Positions 1 to 9,230 of a stretch of DNA of 64,000 nt are shown here, in pieces; within the stretch, counting starts at the first letter, position 1, and every line of letters starts with the position of its first letter. The stretch lies in the NCBI GenBank assembly GCA_963729115.1, contig CAVSMR010000011.1, forward strand, positions 1,178,001 through 1,242,000. Reading direction: 5' to 3'. The translations under genes were made by a program, and so were the position numbers. The notes under the pieces are model-generated. The model saw only the letters and a list, made by a program, of their open reading frames with translations. It had not been told where the DNA came from and did not search any database. The DNA is from Actinophytocola sp963729115 (GTDB lineage: Bacteria; Actinomycetota; Actinomycetes; Mycobacteriales; Pseudonocardiaceae).

Positions 1-644
1 CGGCCGCCGTCCATCACCACGAGCCGGTCACACAGCTGCTCGGCCTCGTCCATGTAGTGCGTGGTGATGATCAACGTGACGCCCTGCTGCTTGAGCCGGA
101 ACAACCGGTCCCACAGCAGGTGGCGGGCCTGCGGGTCGAGGCCGGTGGTCGGCTCGTCGAGCAGCATCAGCTCGGGGTCGTTGATCAGCGAGCGGGCGAT
201 CGTGAGGCGGCGCTTCATGCCGCCCGAGAGCGGCTCGACCTCGTCGTCCGCCCGCTCGGTGAGCTGGGCGAAGTCGAGGAGCTCGGCCGCCTTGGCGCGC
301 ACGTGGGACTTCGACAGCCCGAAGTAGCGGCCGTAGACGTGCAGGTTCTGCCGCACCGTCAGCTCGGAGTCGAGGTTGTCCTGCTGGGGCACGACGCCGA
401 GCCGCGCGCGGATCCGCGGCCCGTCGCGGTCCGGGTCCATGCCCAGCACGCGCAGCTCGCCGTCCGAGCGCGGGGACACGCAGCCGACCATCCGCATGGT
501 CGAGGACTTCCCGGCTCCGTTGGGGCCCAGGAAGCCGAACGCCTCCCCGCGGCGGACCTCGACGTCGATCCCCCGCACCGCGGCGAACTCGCCGAAGCGT
601 TTGACCAGTCCCTTTGCGTCTACCAGTGCCCCGTTGTCACCCAC
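1..644 (-). CDS. ABC transporter ATP-binding protein, NodI/DrrA type (C-terminus beyond window)
   Basis: This is the ATPase subunit of a drug- or lipid-type ABC exporter; the permease is not in the window. Read leftwards from the GTG at 644, it shows a Walker A motif GPNGAGKSS near residues 40-48, a signature LSGGMKRR near 137 and a Walker B LMLLDEP near 157. The order and the NodI/daunorubicin-exporter style (GLDPQARHLLWDRL after Walker B) fit the NodI/DrrA subfamily. About 214 codons are visible; a complete member has about 300, so the C-terminal third lies to the left. The GTG lies 52 bases beyond the ndk stop, so the two could share a transcript. The substrate cannot be told from the ATPase. 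Confidence 0.88.
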   Translation of the reverse strand, partial: MGDNGALVDAKGLVKRFGEFAAVRGIDVEVRRGEAFGFLGPNGAGKSSTMRMVGCVSPRSDGELRVLGMDPDRDGPRIRARLGVVPQQDNLDSELTVRQNLHVYGRYFGLSKSHVRAKAAELLDFAQLTERADDEVEPLSGGMKRRLTIARSLINDPELMLLDEPTTGLDPQARHLLWDRLFRLKQQGVTLIITTHYMDEAEQLCDRLVVMDGG

Positions 645-696
645 GTCCGGCAGACTAGAGGCACCCGCTGACAATGCGAACGGGATTACCCGGAGA

Positions 697-1104
697 TCAG
701 ACTCCGGGGAACCAGAGGTCGATCTCGCGCTTGGCCGACTCCGGCGAGTCCGAGCCGTGCACGATGTTGTACTGCACCTCGACGGCGAAGTCGCCGCGGA
801 TGCTCCCGGTGTTCGCGGCCACCGGGTTCGTGGCGCCGGCCAGCTGCCGGAACGCGGCGATCGCGTTCTCGCCCTCGACCACGATGGCCACCAGCGCGCC
901 GCCGGTGATGAACTCGAGCAGCGACTCGTAGAACGGCTTGCCCGCGTGCTCGGCGTAGTGCTGCTCGGCCACCACGCGCTCGACGTTGCGCAGCTCCAGC
1001 GCGGCGAGCCGCAGGCCCTTGCGCTCGATCCGGGCGATGACCTCGCCGACCAGCCCGCGGCTGACACCGTCCGGCTTGACCAGGACCAACGTACGCTCGC
1101 TCAC
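697..1104 (-). CDS. ndk: Nucleoside diphosphate kinase
   Basis: It transfers the terminal phosphate of ATP to nucleoside diphosphates through a phosphohistidine, balancing cytoplasmic NTP and dNTP pools. The 135-residue protein has the usual bacterial length, the N-terminal KPDGVSRGLVGE segment and the active-site NIVHGSD motif with the catalytic histidine at residue 116. In M. tuberculosis ndkA (Rv2445c) also lies downstream of folC. Here a small divergent GntR gene sits between ndk and the DUF4233 gene. Confidence 0.97.
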   Translation of the reverse strand: MSERTLVLVKPDGVSRGLVGEVIARIERKGLRLAALELRNVERVVAEQHYAEHAGKPFYESLLEFITGGALVAIVVEGENAIAAFRQLAGATNPVAANTGSIRGDFAVEVQYNIVHGSDSPESAKREIDLWFPGV

Positions 1105-1169
1105 GACACTCCTTCATCGAATCCGTTGTGCGGGCGCAGCCTAGCGTCCGCGGCGGAGCCGTTAACGTG

Positions 1170-1538
1170 ATGGCCGTGCCCGCAGACTTGATCACGATCG
1201 ACGCCGACTCGCCACAGCCCCCGTTCGAGCAGGTCCGCTCGCAGCTGGCCCGGCACATCTCCGGCCGCACGCTCGCCGTGGGCACCCGGCTGCCGACCGT
1301 CCGCGGGCTCGCCACCGAGCTCGGGCTCGCCGCGAACACCGTGGCGCGGGCGTACCGCGAGCTCGAGGAGGCCGGGATGGTCGAGACCCGCGGCCGGGCG
1401 GGCACGTTCGTCAGCGCGCTGGGCGACCGCAGCCGGATCGAGCTGCGGAAGGCGGCGGCCGGCTACGCGGCCACCGCACACGCGCTGGGTATCGATCCGG
1501 AGGAGGCCATCGAGGCGGTCCGCGCCGCGCTGAGGTAG
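1170..1538 (+). CDS. Short GntR-family regulator (YtrA-like)
   Basis: This small DNA-binding regulator has an N-terminal GntR winged helix (residues about 10-75, with the LPTVRGLATELGLAANTVARAY recognition region) and only about 45 further residues. It lacks the large FCD or UTRA ligand domain, which is the plan of the YtrA subgroup that usually controls neighbouring ABC transporters. I start it at the ATG at 1170; reading open from 1128 would overlap the divergent ndk promoter region. It is divergent from ndk and the ABC ATPase, a possible target. The 65 bases between it and ndk must hold both promoters. Confidence 0.85.
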   Translation: MAVPADLITIDADSPQPPFEQVRSQLARHISGRTLAVGTRLPTVRGLATELGLAANTVARAYRELEEAGMVETRGRAGTFVSALGDRSRIELRKAAAGYAATAHALGIDPEEAIEAVRAALR

Positions 1539-1557
1539 GCGCCGGCCACCCGCGCGG

Positions 1558-1974
1558 TCAGTCGTCCGCGGACTCTGCCGGCTCGGCGGACTCTGCCGGC
1601 TCGGTCGGCTGCTGGCTGGGCAGGCGGCCCTGCGCCATGCGCTTCGCCACGTCCCAGCGCATCCACAGCAGGACGGCCCACACCAGGCCGAACACGAGCC
1701 CCAGGACGCCGAGCGCGGGCAGCGCCACCCAGCAGGCGATCAGCACGACCTGCAGGCCCGCGGCGACCCAGATGCCCCACGGCCGGCGCAGCACCGCGCA
1801 CGTCGCCAGCAACGCGACCGCGAGCGCGACGACCAGCACGCCCTGCCACGTGGCCATGCCGCTGCCCAGGTTCGACACCACGGGGATCGACAGCAGCACC
1901 ACGATCATCTCGAGCAGCAGCGTCGCCGCCATGACACCGGCGAACGAGCGGAGCGGGTCGACCGGCCTGGTCAC
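1558..1974 (-). CDS. DUF4233 integral membrane protein
   Basis: This 138-residue protein has four predicted membrane spans in its first 110 residues, followed by a polar tail containing a duplicated PAESAE stretch. It matches the DUF4233 family found directly after folC in actinobacteria (Rv2446c position in M. tuberculosis). Its GTG start at 1974 overlaps the folC stop by four bases (GTGA), so it is translationally coupled to folC. No biochemical function is known for the family. Confidence 0.85.
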   Translation of the reverse strand: MTRPVDPLRSFAGVMAATLLLEMIVVLLSIPVVSNLGSGMATWQGVLVVALAVALLATCAVLRRPWGIWVAAGLQVVLIACWVALPALGVLGLVFGLVWAVLLWMRWDVAKRMAQGRLPSQQPTEPAESAEPAESADD

Positions 1975-3344
1975 GCGGGCTCCTTGCCGAACAGGGCCCG
2001 CGCCTCGCCCGCGGTGACGACCGAACCCGTGACGACCACGCCCACCCCGGACAGGGGCTCCTCCGCGTCCTCCTCGGCCAGGGCGATCGCGGCCTCGACC
2101 GCGTCGTCGAGGCGGGGGTACACGCTCACCCGGTCCACGCCGAAGACCTCCGTCGCGGCGTCGGCCAGCTCGGTGGGGTCCATCGCGCGCTCGGAGGAGT
2201 TCGTCGTGACCACGACCTCGTGCAGCACCGGCTCCAGCGCGGACAGGATGCCGGCCACGTCCTTGTCCCGCATCGACCCCACCACGCCGACGAGCTTGCG
2301 GAACGCGAAGTCCTCGTCCAGTGCGGTGGCGAGCGCCCGGGCACCGTGCGGGTTGTGCGCGGCGTCGACGAACACGCTCGGCGCCGAGCGGACCCGCTCC
2401 AGCCGGCCCGGCACCTCGACCGACGCGAAGCCCTCGCGGACCGCCTCCGCGTCCAGGGCCCGCTGCGCGCCCGCGCCGAAGAACGCCTCCACCGCCGCGA
2501 GCGCCAGCGCCGCGTTCGCCGCCTGGTGCGCGCCGTGCAGCGGCAGGAAGATGTCGTCGTACGCGCCGCCGAGCCCCTGCAGCCGCAGCAGCTGCCCGCC
2601 GACCGCGACGTCGCGGCGCAGCACGCCGAACTCCATGCCCGCCCGCGCCACCGTCGCGTCCACCTCGGCGCACCGTTCCAGCAGGACGGTCGAGACCTCC
2701 GGCGACTGCTCGGCGAGCAGCGCGATCGAGCCCGGCTTGATGATCCCGGCCTTCTCCCGGGCGATGCCCGCGAGGTCGGCGCCCAGGTACTCGACGTGGT
2801 CCACACCGATCGGGCCGACGACCGCGACCCGGGCGTCGGCGACGTTCGTCGAGTCCCACGTGCCGCCGAGCCCGACCTCGAGCACGGCCGCGTCGACCGG
2901 CGCGTCGGCGAACGCGGCGAACGCCATGCCGGTGAGCACCTCGAACTTGCTGAGCGTGACCTCCGCGCCCCGGTCGATCATCGCCACGTACGGCTCGACG
3001 TCCCGGTACACCTCGACGTAGCGCTCCGGGCTGATCGGCGCCCCGTCGACGGCGATCCGCTCGGTCACGACCTGCAGGTGCGGGCTCGTGAACCGGCCCA
3101 CCCGCAGGCCGATGCGGGTGAGCAGCGCGTCGATCATCCGCGCCACCGACGTCTTGCCGTTGGTACCCGCGACGTGCAGCACCGGGTAGGTCGTGTGCGG
3201 GTCACCGAGCAGGTCGACGAGCGCGGCGATCCGCGTCAGCGACGGCTCGATCTTCGACTCGGGCCACCGCGTGTTGAGCTCCGCCTCGACCTGGCGCAGG
3301 TCGTCCCAGGCGGACTCGTCCGCAAATCCCTCCACAGTAGACAC
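1971..3344 (-). CDS. folC: Folylpolyglutamate synthase / dihydrofolate synthase
   Basis: This Mur-ligase-type ATPase joins L-glutamate to dihydropteroate and then extends the polyglutamate tail of folates in the cytoplasm. The 457 residues contain the P-loop HVAGTNGKTSVAR near 58-70, the LEVGLGGTWDSTN box and a C-terminal ligase domain with VFVDAAHNPHGA. The GTG start follows the valS stop directly (stop codon 3345-3347, start at 3344). The downstream DUF4233 gene overlaps its stop, so valS-folC-DUF4233 reads as one operon. A short 3' gene product is typical of this cluster. Confidence 0.96.
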   Translation of the reverse strand: MSTVEGFADESAWDDLRQVEAELNTRWPESKIEPSLTRIAALVDLLGDPHTTYPVLHVAGTNGKTSVARMIDALLTRIGLRVGRFTSPHLQVVTERIAVDGAPISPERYVEVYRDVEPYVAMIDRGAEVTLSKFEVLTGMAFAAFADAPVDAAVLEVGLGGTWDSTNVADARVAVVGPIGVDHVEYLGADLAGIAREKAGIIKPGSIALLAEQSPEVSTVLLERCAEVDATVARAGMEFGVLRRDVAVGGQLLRLQGLGGAYDDIFLPLHGAHQAANAALALAAVEAFFGAGAQRALDAEAVREGFASVEVPGRLERVRSAPSVFVDAAHNPHGARALATALDEDFAFRKLVGVVGSMRDKDVAGILSALEPVLHEVVVTTNSSERAMDPTELADAATEVFGVDRVSVYPRLDDAVEAAIALAEEDAEEPLSGVGVVVTGSVVTAGEARALFGKEPA

Positions 3345-5975
3345 TCAGGCCTGCGGCAGCGCGTCGAGGCGTGCGGTGAACCGCTCGATGTCGGCCGCGG
3401 CGACGTCCCGCCGGGCCTTGATCTTGGCGACCACCTCGGCCGGTGCCTTGTCGGTGAAGTTGGGGTTGCCCAGCTTCGCCTCGGTGCCCGCCAGCTCCTT
3501 CTCGGCCGCGGCGCGGTCCTTGGCGAGCCGCTTGCGCTCGGCGGCGACATCCACGGTGCCGGACAGGTCCAGCTCCACGTGCACGGTGCCGCCGGCCAGC
3601 GCGACCTCGAGCGACGCGCTCGCGGTGAACGCGTCCCCGGGCGCCTCGAGCCGGGCGAGCGAGGCCACCGCGGGCTCGAGCACCGACAGGCCCGCGTCGG
3701 CCACGCCGCGCAGCCGCGCGGGCACCCGCTGGCCGGGCTTGAGGCCCTGGTCGGAGCGGAACCGGCGGACCTCGGTGACGAGCTTCTGCACGCCGGCGAT
3801 CCGGCGTGCGGCGGCCGCGTCGGCCGGGTGCCCGTCGGCGGTCGGCCACTCGGCGATCACCACCGACTCGCCACCGGTCAGCGTCGTCCACAGGCGCTCG
3901 GTGACGAACGGGATCAGCGGGTGCAGCAGGCGCAGCACGACGTCGAAGACGTGGCCCAGCACCGCGCGCGTCGACTCGGCCCGCTCGCCGCCCTCAGCCA
4001 TCTGGACCTTGGCGAGCTCGAGGTACCAGTCGCACAGCTCGTCCCAGGTGAAGTGGTAGAGCGCGTCGCACAGCTTGGCGAACTGGTAGTCCTCGAACAG
4101 GCGGTCCACTTCGGACACGACGGCGTCGGTGAGGTCGAGGATCCAGCGGTCCGCGTCCGTCAGCGACTCGCGCGCCGGCAGCTCGCCGGCCGCGGTCGCG
4201 CCCTGCAGGAGCGCGAACCTCGTGGCGTTCCACAGCTTGTTGCCGAAGTTGCGCGAGCCGGCCGCCCACTCCTGCGAGACCGCCATGTCGGCGCCCGGGT
4301 TCGCGCCGCGGGCCAGCGTGAACCGGGTGGCGTCCGCGCCGAAGCGGTCGAGCCAGTCGAGCGGGTCGATGACGTTGCCGCGCGACTTGGACATCTTCTT
4401 GCCGGACGGGTCGCGGACCAGGCCGTGCAGGTAGACGTGGTCGAACGGCTGCGCGCCGTCCATCGCGTAGAGGCCGAACATCATCATCCGGGCGACCCAG
4501 AAGAAGAGGATGTCGTAGCCGGTGACCAGCAGGTGGTTCGGGTAGAAGCGCGCCAGGTCGTCGGTCTCGTCCGGCCAGCCGAGGGTCGAGAACGGGAACA
4601 GCGCCGAGGAGAACCACGTGTCGAGCACGTCGGGGTCCTGGTGCCAGCCCTCGCCCTCGGGCACCTCGTCGTCGGGTCCGACGCAGACGACCTTGTCGTC
4701 CGGGCCGTACCAGACCGGGATGCGGTGGCCCCACCACAGCTGGCGCGAGATGCACCAGTCGTGCATGTTGTCGACCCAGTCGAAGTAGCGCTTGGCGAGC
4801 TCCGGCGGGTGGATCGTGGTCCGGCCGTCGCGCACCGCGTCGCCCGCGGCCCTCGCCAGCGGCTCGACCTTGACGAACCACTGCAGCGACAGCCGCGGCT
4901 CGACGACCGTGCCGCAGCGGGTGCAGTGCCCGACCGCGTGCAGGTAGGGCCGCTTCTCCGCGACGATGCGGCCCTGCTCGCGCAGCGCCGCCACGATCGC
5001 GGGCCGCGCCTCGAACCGGTCCAGCCCCTCGAACGGGCCGTGCGCGGTGATCACCGCGCGCTCGTCCATGATCGTGAGCGCGGGCAGGTCGTGGCGGCGC
5101 CCGATCTCGAAGTCGTTGGGGTCGTGCGCGGGTGTGACCTTGACCGCACCCGTGCCGAACTCCGGGTCGACGTGCTCGTCGGCGACGATCGGGATCATCC
5201 GGCCGGTGAGCGGGAGCTCGACCTCGGTGCCGATCAGGTGCCGGTAGCGCTCGTCGTCGGGGTGGACCGCGACGGCCGTGTCGCCCAGCATCGTCTCGGC
5301 ACGGGTGGTGGCCACGACGATCGACCTGTCGCCGTCCCCGTAGCGGATCGAGACGAGCTCGCCCTCGTCCTCGGTGTGCTCGACCTCGATGTCCGACAAC
5401 GCCGTGTGGCAGCGCGGGCACCAGTTGATGATCCGCTCGGCGCGGTAGATCAGCCCGTCCTCGAAGAGCCGCTTGAAGATCGTCAGCACCGCGCGGGACA
5501 GGACCTCGTCCATGGTGAACCGCTCGCGCGACCAGTCCACGCCATCGCCCAGCCGGCGCATCTGGTTGAGGATCTGCCCGCCGGACTGGGCCTTCCACGC
5601 CCAGACGCGGTCGACGAACGCCTCCCGGCCCAGGTCGTGGCGGGACTTGCCCTCGTTGGCGAGCTCGCGCTCGACCGCGTTCTGGGTGGCGATGCCGGCG
5701 TGGTCCATGCCCGGCAGCCAGAGGGTCTCGTAGCCCTGCATGCGGCGGCGGCGGGTGAGCGCGTCCATGATGCTGTGCTCGAGGGCGTGTCCGATGTGGA
5801 GGCTGCCGGTGACGTTCGGCGGCGGGATCACGATGCAGAACGGGGGCTTCTCGCTGTGCGGATCCGCGCCGAAGTAACCGGCGTCGACCCATCGCTGGTA
5901 CAGCTCCGCCTCTACCGTCGCCGGCTCCCAGGCCGGTGGTAGGTCGGTGGTCTGCCGCGATGAGGTGTCAGTCAC
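3345..5975 (-). CDS. valS: Valyl-tRNA synthetase
   Basis: This class I aminoacyl-tRNA synthetase charges tRNA-Val and edits misactivated threonine. The HIGH signature is present as HIGH at residues 60-63, KMSKS at about 526-530, and a CP1 editing domain lies between them. A C-terminal coiled-coil arm rich in Lys, Arg and Ala (residues about 810-876) is typical of ValRS. The length of 876 is normal. The GTG at 5975 is preceded by a 155-base divergent region shared with the unknown gene at 6131. No T-box leader is evident. Confidence 0.97.
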   Translation of the reverse strand: MTDTSSRQTTDLPPAWEPATVEAELYQRWVDAGYFGADPHSEKPPFCIVIPPPNVTGSLHIGHALEHSIMDALTRRRRMQGYETLWLPGMDHAGIATQNAVERELANEGKSRHDLGREAFVDRVWAWKAQSGGQILNQMRRLGDGVDWSRERFTMDEVLSRAVLTIFKRLFEDGLIYRAERIINWCPRCHTALSDIEVEHTEDEGELVSIRYGDGDRSIVVATTRAETMLGDTAVAVHPDDERYRHLIGTEVELPLTGRMIPIVADEHVDPEFGTGAVKVTPAHDPNDFEIGRRHDLPALTIMDERAVITAHGPFEGLDRFEARPAIVAALREQGRIVAEKRPYLHAVGHCTRCGTVVEPRLSLQWFVKVEPLARAAGDAVRDGRTTIHPPELAKRYFDWVDNMHDWCISRQLWWGHRIPVWYGPDDKVVCVGPDDEVPEGEGWHQDPDVLDTWFSSALFPFSTLGWPDETDDLARFYPNHLLVTGYDILFFWVARMMMFGLYAMDGAQPFDHVYLHGLVRDPSGKKMSKSRGNVIDPLDWLDRFGADATRFTLARGANPGADMAVSQEWAAGSRNFGNKLWNATRFALLQGATAAGELPARESLTDADRWILDLTDAVVSEVDRLFEDYQFAKLCDALYHFTWDELCDWYLELAKVQMAEGGERAESTRAVLGHVFDVVLRLLHPLIPFVTERLWTTLTGGESVVIAEWPTADGHPADAAAARRIAGVQKLVTEVRRFRSDQGLKPGQRVPARLRGVADAGLSVLEPAVASLARLEAPGDAFTASASLEVALAGGTVHVELDLSGTVDVAAERKRLAKDRAAAEKELAGTEAKLGNPNFTDKAPAEVVAKIKARRDVAAADIERFTARLDALPQA

Positions 5976-6092
5976 GCCGAAAGTCTACGAACCGCACTGA
6001 CCGGCCCGCATTCGAGTTCCCCCTTGGCAGCGTTGTTAACGCGGCGAACGGCTGAATCGATGTGCTTGTTACCTGAGAACACTGGTTTTACC

Positions 6093-6110
6093 TGGTTGAC
6101 GAGTCAACCA
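6093..6110. promoter_or_regulatory. 18-bp perfect palindrome between divergent valS and unknown membrane gene
   Basis: TGGTTGAC-GA-GTCAACCA has two 8-bp arms and a 2-bp centre. It lies 21 bases before the GTG at 6131 and 118 bases before valS. The site contains a TTGAC that could also serve as a -35 box. Its position and symmetry suggest a repressor operator for the rightward gene; no regulator can be assigned. Confidence 0.45.
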
Positions 6111-6130
6111 CGCGCACTTTTGGGGAGCTG

Positions 6131-7108
6131 GTGAACCCACATCCGCCCGCCGCTCCGGCGGAGGACGACGCCGCCTGGACCGGCGCCGCCCGCCGTGCGA
6201 CGGCGAGTGCCGACGTGCGGCAGTTGCTGCGCAGCGCGCGACGGCGCCGGCATGCCCGCTGGCTGGCCGCCGGGATGGTGGCGGTCGCGCTCGGTGCCGC
6301 GGCGGTCGTGCTGGTCCAGACCGGCACCCTGGACAGCGTGCTGGGCGACGGGCCGGCCGCGCCGAAGGCGAAGACCGGCACGCAGCCGGGCCCCAACCCT
6401 GGCCCGATGCTCGACGTCGCGCACCCGTTCGAGTCCACGCCGGCGGCGGACTGGGCGGACGGCGCGGACGGGATCGCCACGCCCCCGGCCGTCGCGATCG
6501 GCACCTTCACGCCGGAGCAGGTGAAGACGGCCACCGAGCAGGTCCGCGACGTGCTCGTCGCGAGCCGGCTCGACCGCCGGATGCTGATCGACCACGACCC
6601 GTCCGGCTTCCTCGCCAAGCTGGCGCCGGACGCGCGCCGCCAGCTCGCCTCGCTGTTCAAGGCCGGGCGGGAGCCGGAGGTGCAGTCGCTGGTGAGCATG
6701 GCGGCCAAGGGCAGCGCCCTGCTCCCGGTGGAGCCGAAGGTCGACGGCGAGATGACCGTGACGGGCGGGAACGCCGGCGAGCTCCTGGTCCACACCAACT
6801 ACCTGTTCGTGTACGCGTTCCAGCCCGACGGCCCGGTCCGCCTGGTGGACGCCATGAACACGCTCGTCGTGGTGCGCGCGGACGTCGACTACGTGCTGCG
6901 GGGCGGCGACCGGTGGACGGCCGGCAGCCAGGGCCTGTGGTACGGCAACGCGACGGGCTACGCGTACTCGATCGGCTGCGAGGCGTACCGGCACGGGTAC
7001 CTCGCGCCCGCGTCGACTGAGCGCGCGGTCACCGCGAACCCGAACGGTGACCCATCGAAGTACTTCGACCCCGCGAGCGCCCTGCCGGCGACCAGCGGCT
7101 GCTCGTAG
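6131..7108 (+). CDS. Membrane-anchored protein of unknown function
   Basis: The 325-residue protein begins with a polar, Arg-rich cytoplasmic segment (to about residue 45), then one membrane span at about 48-65. An extracytoplasmic part follows, with a Pro/Gly linker and a folded domain from about 125. Three cysteines lie towards the C-terminus (CEAYRHGY and the final GCS). The GTG start has GGGGAGC seven bases upstream. I recognise no family motif; the build suggests a surface-exposed, single-pass protein restricted to actinomycetes. It is transcribed away from valS across a palindrome and is followed by the mycoredoxin gene 85 bases later. Confidence 0.75.
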   Translation: MNPHPPAAPAEDDAAWTGAARRATASADVRQLLRSARRRRHARWLAAGMVAVALGAAAVVLVQTGTLDSVLGDGPAAPKAKTGTQPGPNPGPMLDVAHPFESTPAADWADGADGIATPPAVAIGTFTPEQVKTATEQVRDVLVASRLDRRMLIDHDPSGFLAKLAPDARRQLASLFKAGREPEVQSLVSMAAKGSALLPVEPKVDGEMTVTGGNAGELLVHTNYLFVYAFQPDGPVRLVDAMNTLVVVRADVDYVLRGGDRWTAGSQGLWYGNATGYAYSIGCEAYRHGYLAPASTERAVTANPNGDPSKYFDPASALPATSGCS

Positions 7109-7193
7109 TGACAGTGCTCACATGATTCCGGGCATGCCCGGGTGCGTTTCGTGCGTTATTCACGGTGGACCCTCGATTCACCGGGAGCGTGCG

Positions 7194-7445
7194 ATGACCC
7201 AGACGCCGGACATGCTGACGATGTACTCGACCACGTGGTGCGGCTACTGCCGCAGGCTGAAGTCGCAGCTGGACCGCGAGGGCATCCAGTACGCCGAGGT
7301 CGACATCGAGGTGACCCCGGGCGCGGCCGACTTCGTGATGAGCGTGAACGGCGGCAACCAGACCGTGCCGACCGTCCACTTCCCGAACGGCGCGGCACTG
7401 ACCAACCCGACGCTCGCGCAGGTGAAGGACCAGCTGGCCGCCTGA
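7194..7445 (+). CDS. mrx1: Mycoredoxin-1-like glutaredoxin
   Basis: This 83-residue glutaredoxin-fold protein has the active-site motif WCGYC (residues 13-17) and the cis-proline loop QTVPTV. In actinobacteria this family (Mrx1) reduces mycothiol mixed disulfides on proteins, so it implies that the host makes mycothiol. I start at the ATG at 7194; it follows GGGAGCGTGCG, and an upstream extension would give an unusual basic leader. It is transcribed with the preceding unknown gene and converges on the oxidoreductase gene at 7469. Confidence 0.9.
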   Translation: MTQTPDMLTMYSTTWCGYCRRLKSQLDREGIQYAEVDIEVTPGAADFVMSVNGGNQTVPTVHFPNGAALTNPTLAQVKDQLAA

Positions 7446-7468
7446 CACGTGCCCTGGCGGGGGTGGCG

Positions 7469-8989
7469 TCAGGTCAGGAGGGACATCGCGGCGTTGTGGC
7501 CGCCGATGCCGCTGACGCCGCCGCCCCGCTGGGCGCCGCTGCCGCACAGCAGGATCGTCGGCTCGTCCGTCGACACGCCCCACGGGCCAGTGCCCTCGCG
7601 GTACGGCCAGGCCAGGTCGCCGTGGAAGATGTGGCCGCCGGGCATCGCCAGCTCCTGTTCCAGGTCCAGCGGGGTGCGGGCCTCGATGCACGGGCGGCCC
7701 TCGGCGTCGGTCGCCACGCAGTCCTCCACCGGATCCTCCAGGTGGCGGTTCAGGGCCGCGATGTAGCGCGCCACCAGCGTCTCCCGCAGGCCCGCGTTGT
7801 CCGCGTCGAACAGCGACGCCGGCAGGTGCAGACCGAACAGCGTCAGCGTGTGCAGGCCGGGATCCACGATGGACTCGTCGGTCAGCGTGTGGCAGTACAT
7901 CTCACCCGGCAGCGGGTCGGGCACCGCGCCGGCCGCGCTCGCCGCGTACGCCGACTCCAGCTCCACATAGGACTCGTCGAGGTGGAACGTGCCCGCGAAC
8001 GCCTGCCGCGGGTCCACCCCGCTGCGCAGCCGGGGCAGCCGCCGCAACAGCACGTTGATCTTCAGCTGCGCGCCGTCCGGCCGGACGGACTCCCTGCCGC
8101 GCAAGCGATCCAGCACCGCAGGCGCGACACCCGACAGGACGTGGCCGGCCGCGACGGTGACCGCCACGTCGTCCTCTACATAGGACACCTCGGCCGCGGC
8201 GCCGTCGGTCGCGATCGACGTGACCGTCGCGCCGGTCCGGATCGTGGCGCCCGACGAGCGGGCCACCCGGGCCAGCTCGTTCGTCACCGCGCCCATGCCA
8301 CCCGCCGGCACCCGCCACTCGCCGGTGCCGTCGCCGATCAGGTGGTACAGGAAGCACCGGTTGGCCAGCAACGACTCCGCGCGCAGCGAGGCGTGCGTGC
8401 CGATCAGGGCGTCCGTCGCGACCACGCCGCGCACGACGTCGTCCGCGAAGATGTCCTCGATCGCCTCGCCGATCGGGCGCTCGAAGACCTGACGCCACAA
8501 CGCTTCCCCGGCCGCCTCGACCACGAGCGAGCGCAGCGCGTCCCGCGACGGCAGCGGCCCGAGCACCGTCGGCGCGACCGCCTTCGCCATCGCGGCGAGC
8601 TCGGAGTACCAGCGCGTCCAGCTCTCGAACTCGACGTCCGAGCCGGTGTGCGCGCGGAACGACGCCGCCGTCTCCGGGCCGGGCTCGCGCTCGACGAGCA
8701 GGCCCGGCGACCCCTCGACCGGCGTGTAGGACGACACGGACCGCGAGCGCAGCGACAGCCGCAGCCCCAGGTCCGCCACGATCTGGCTCGGCAGCAGGCT
8801 CACGAGGTAGGAGTAGCGGGACAGCCGCGCGCCCATGCCCGGGAACGGCGTCGCGCTCACGGCCGCGCCACCCACGTGGGCGAGCCGTTCGAGGACCAGG
8901 ACCGAGCGGCCCGCACGGGCCAGGTAGGCGGCGGCGACCAGGCCGTTGTGGCCGCCGCCGACCACCACCACGTCGTAGCGTCGAGTCAC
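7469..8989 (-). CDS. FAD-dependent oxidoreductase, PYROXD2 / phytoene-desaturase-like
   Basis: This NAD(P)/FAD-binding amine-oxidase-fold enzyme has a Rossmann dinucleotide motif VVVVGGGHNGLVAAAYLA near the N-terminus. A following ERLAHVGGAA segment and a C-terminal FAD-contact region GSGAQRGGGVSGIGGHNA are also seen. At about 506 residues it matches the PYROXD2/carotenoid-desaturase-like group rather than true phytoene desaturases, and no carotenoid genes are nearby. The GTG at 8989 overlaps the stop of the 58 aa gene upstream (GTGA), which argues for this start over the GTG nine bases earlier. The substrate is unknown. Confidence 0.85.
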   Translation of the reverse strand: MTRRYDVVVVGGGHNGLVAAAYLARAGRSVLVLERLAHVGGAAVSATPFPGMGARLSRYSYLVSLLPSQIVADLGLRLSLRSRSVSSYTPVEGSPGLLVEREPGPETAASFRAHTGSDVEFESWTRWYSELAAMAKAVAPTVLGPLPSRDALRSLVVEAAGEALWRQVFERPIGEAIEDIFADDVVRGVVATDALIGTHASLRAESLLANRCFLYHLIGDGTGEWRVPAGGMGAVTNELARVARSSGATIRTGATVTSIATDGAAAEVSYVEDDVAVTVAAGHVLSGVAPAVLDRLRGRESVRPDGAQLKINVLLRRLPRLRSGVDPRQAFAGTFHLDESYVELESAYAASAAGAVPDPLPGEMYCHTLTDESIVDPGLHTLTLFGLHLPASLFDADNAGLRETLVARYIAALNRHLEDPVEDCVATDAEGRPCIEARTPLDLEQELAMPGGHIFHGDLAWPYREGTGPWGVSTDEPTILLCGSGAQRGGGVSGIGGHNAAMSLLT

Positions 8990-9162
8990 CCGGGCCACGC
9001 TACTAGCCGGCGCGCGCGGACGGAGCCGCCCTTCGGACGGGGTTGCGGGCGCGGTTCCTCCGCGCAGTCCCGTGCGGTGCGGGCGTTGCGGGAGGACTCG
9101 GCCTCGTCGGTCAGGTCGTGACGGCGGCTTCGGGCGACGATGTCGGCGGCGAACGGGTCCAT
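8986..9162 (-). CDS. 58 aa hypothetical protein, coupled to the oxidoreductase
   Basis: This short gene has a strong Shine-Dalgarno sequence (AAGGAGA, five bases before the ATG at 9162). The product starts MDPFAADIVARSRRHDL and ends in a basic, Arg/Pro-rich tail. Its stop codon overlaps the start of the oxidoreductase gene by four bases (GTGA), and it follows the ArsR-type regulator. I see no domain. It may be a small regulator, a partner, or mainly a translational coupler. Confidence 0.6.
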   Translation of the reverse strand: MDPFAADIVARSRRHDLTDEAESSRNARTARDCAEEPRPQPRPKGGSVRARRLVAWPG

Positions 9163-9230
9163 GGCGATCTCCTTTTCGGGCAGGCTGAACCAGGCCATCG
9201 GCGTGTCCGGTGGCCGCGGGAACTTCGGGA

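Noticed and set aside
2220..5942. Plus-strand open frame of 1240 codons opposite folC and valS
   Set aside because: It is the antisense of well-supported folC and valS, is extremely rich in Arg, Ala, Val and Asp, and has no family motif; a high-G+C artefact.
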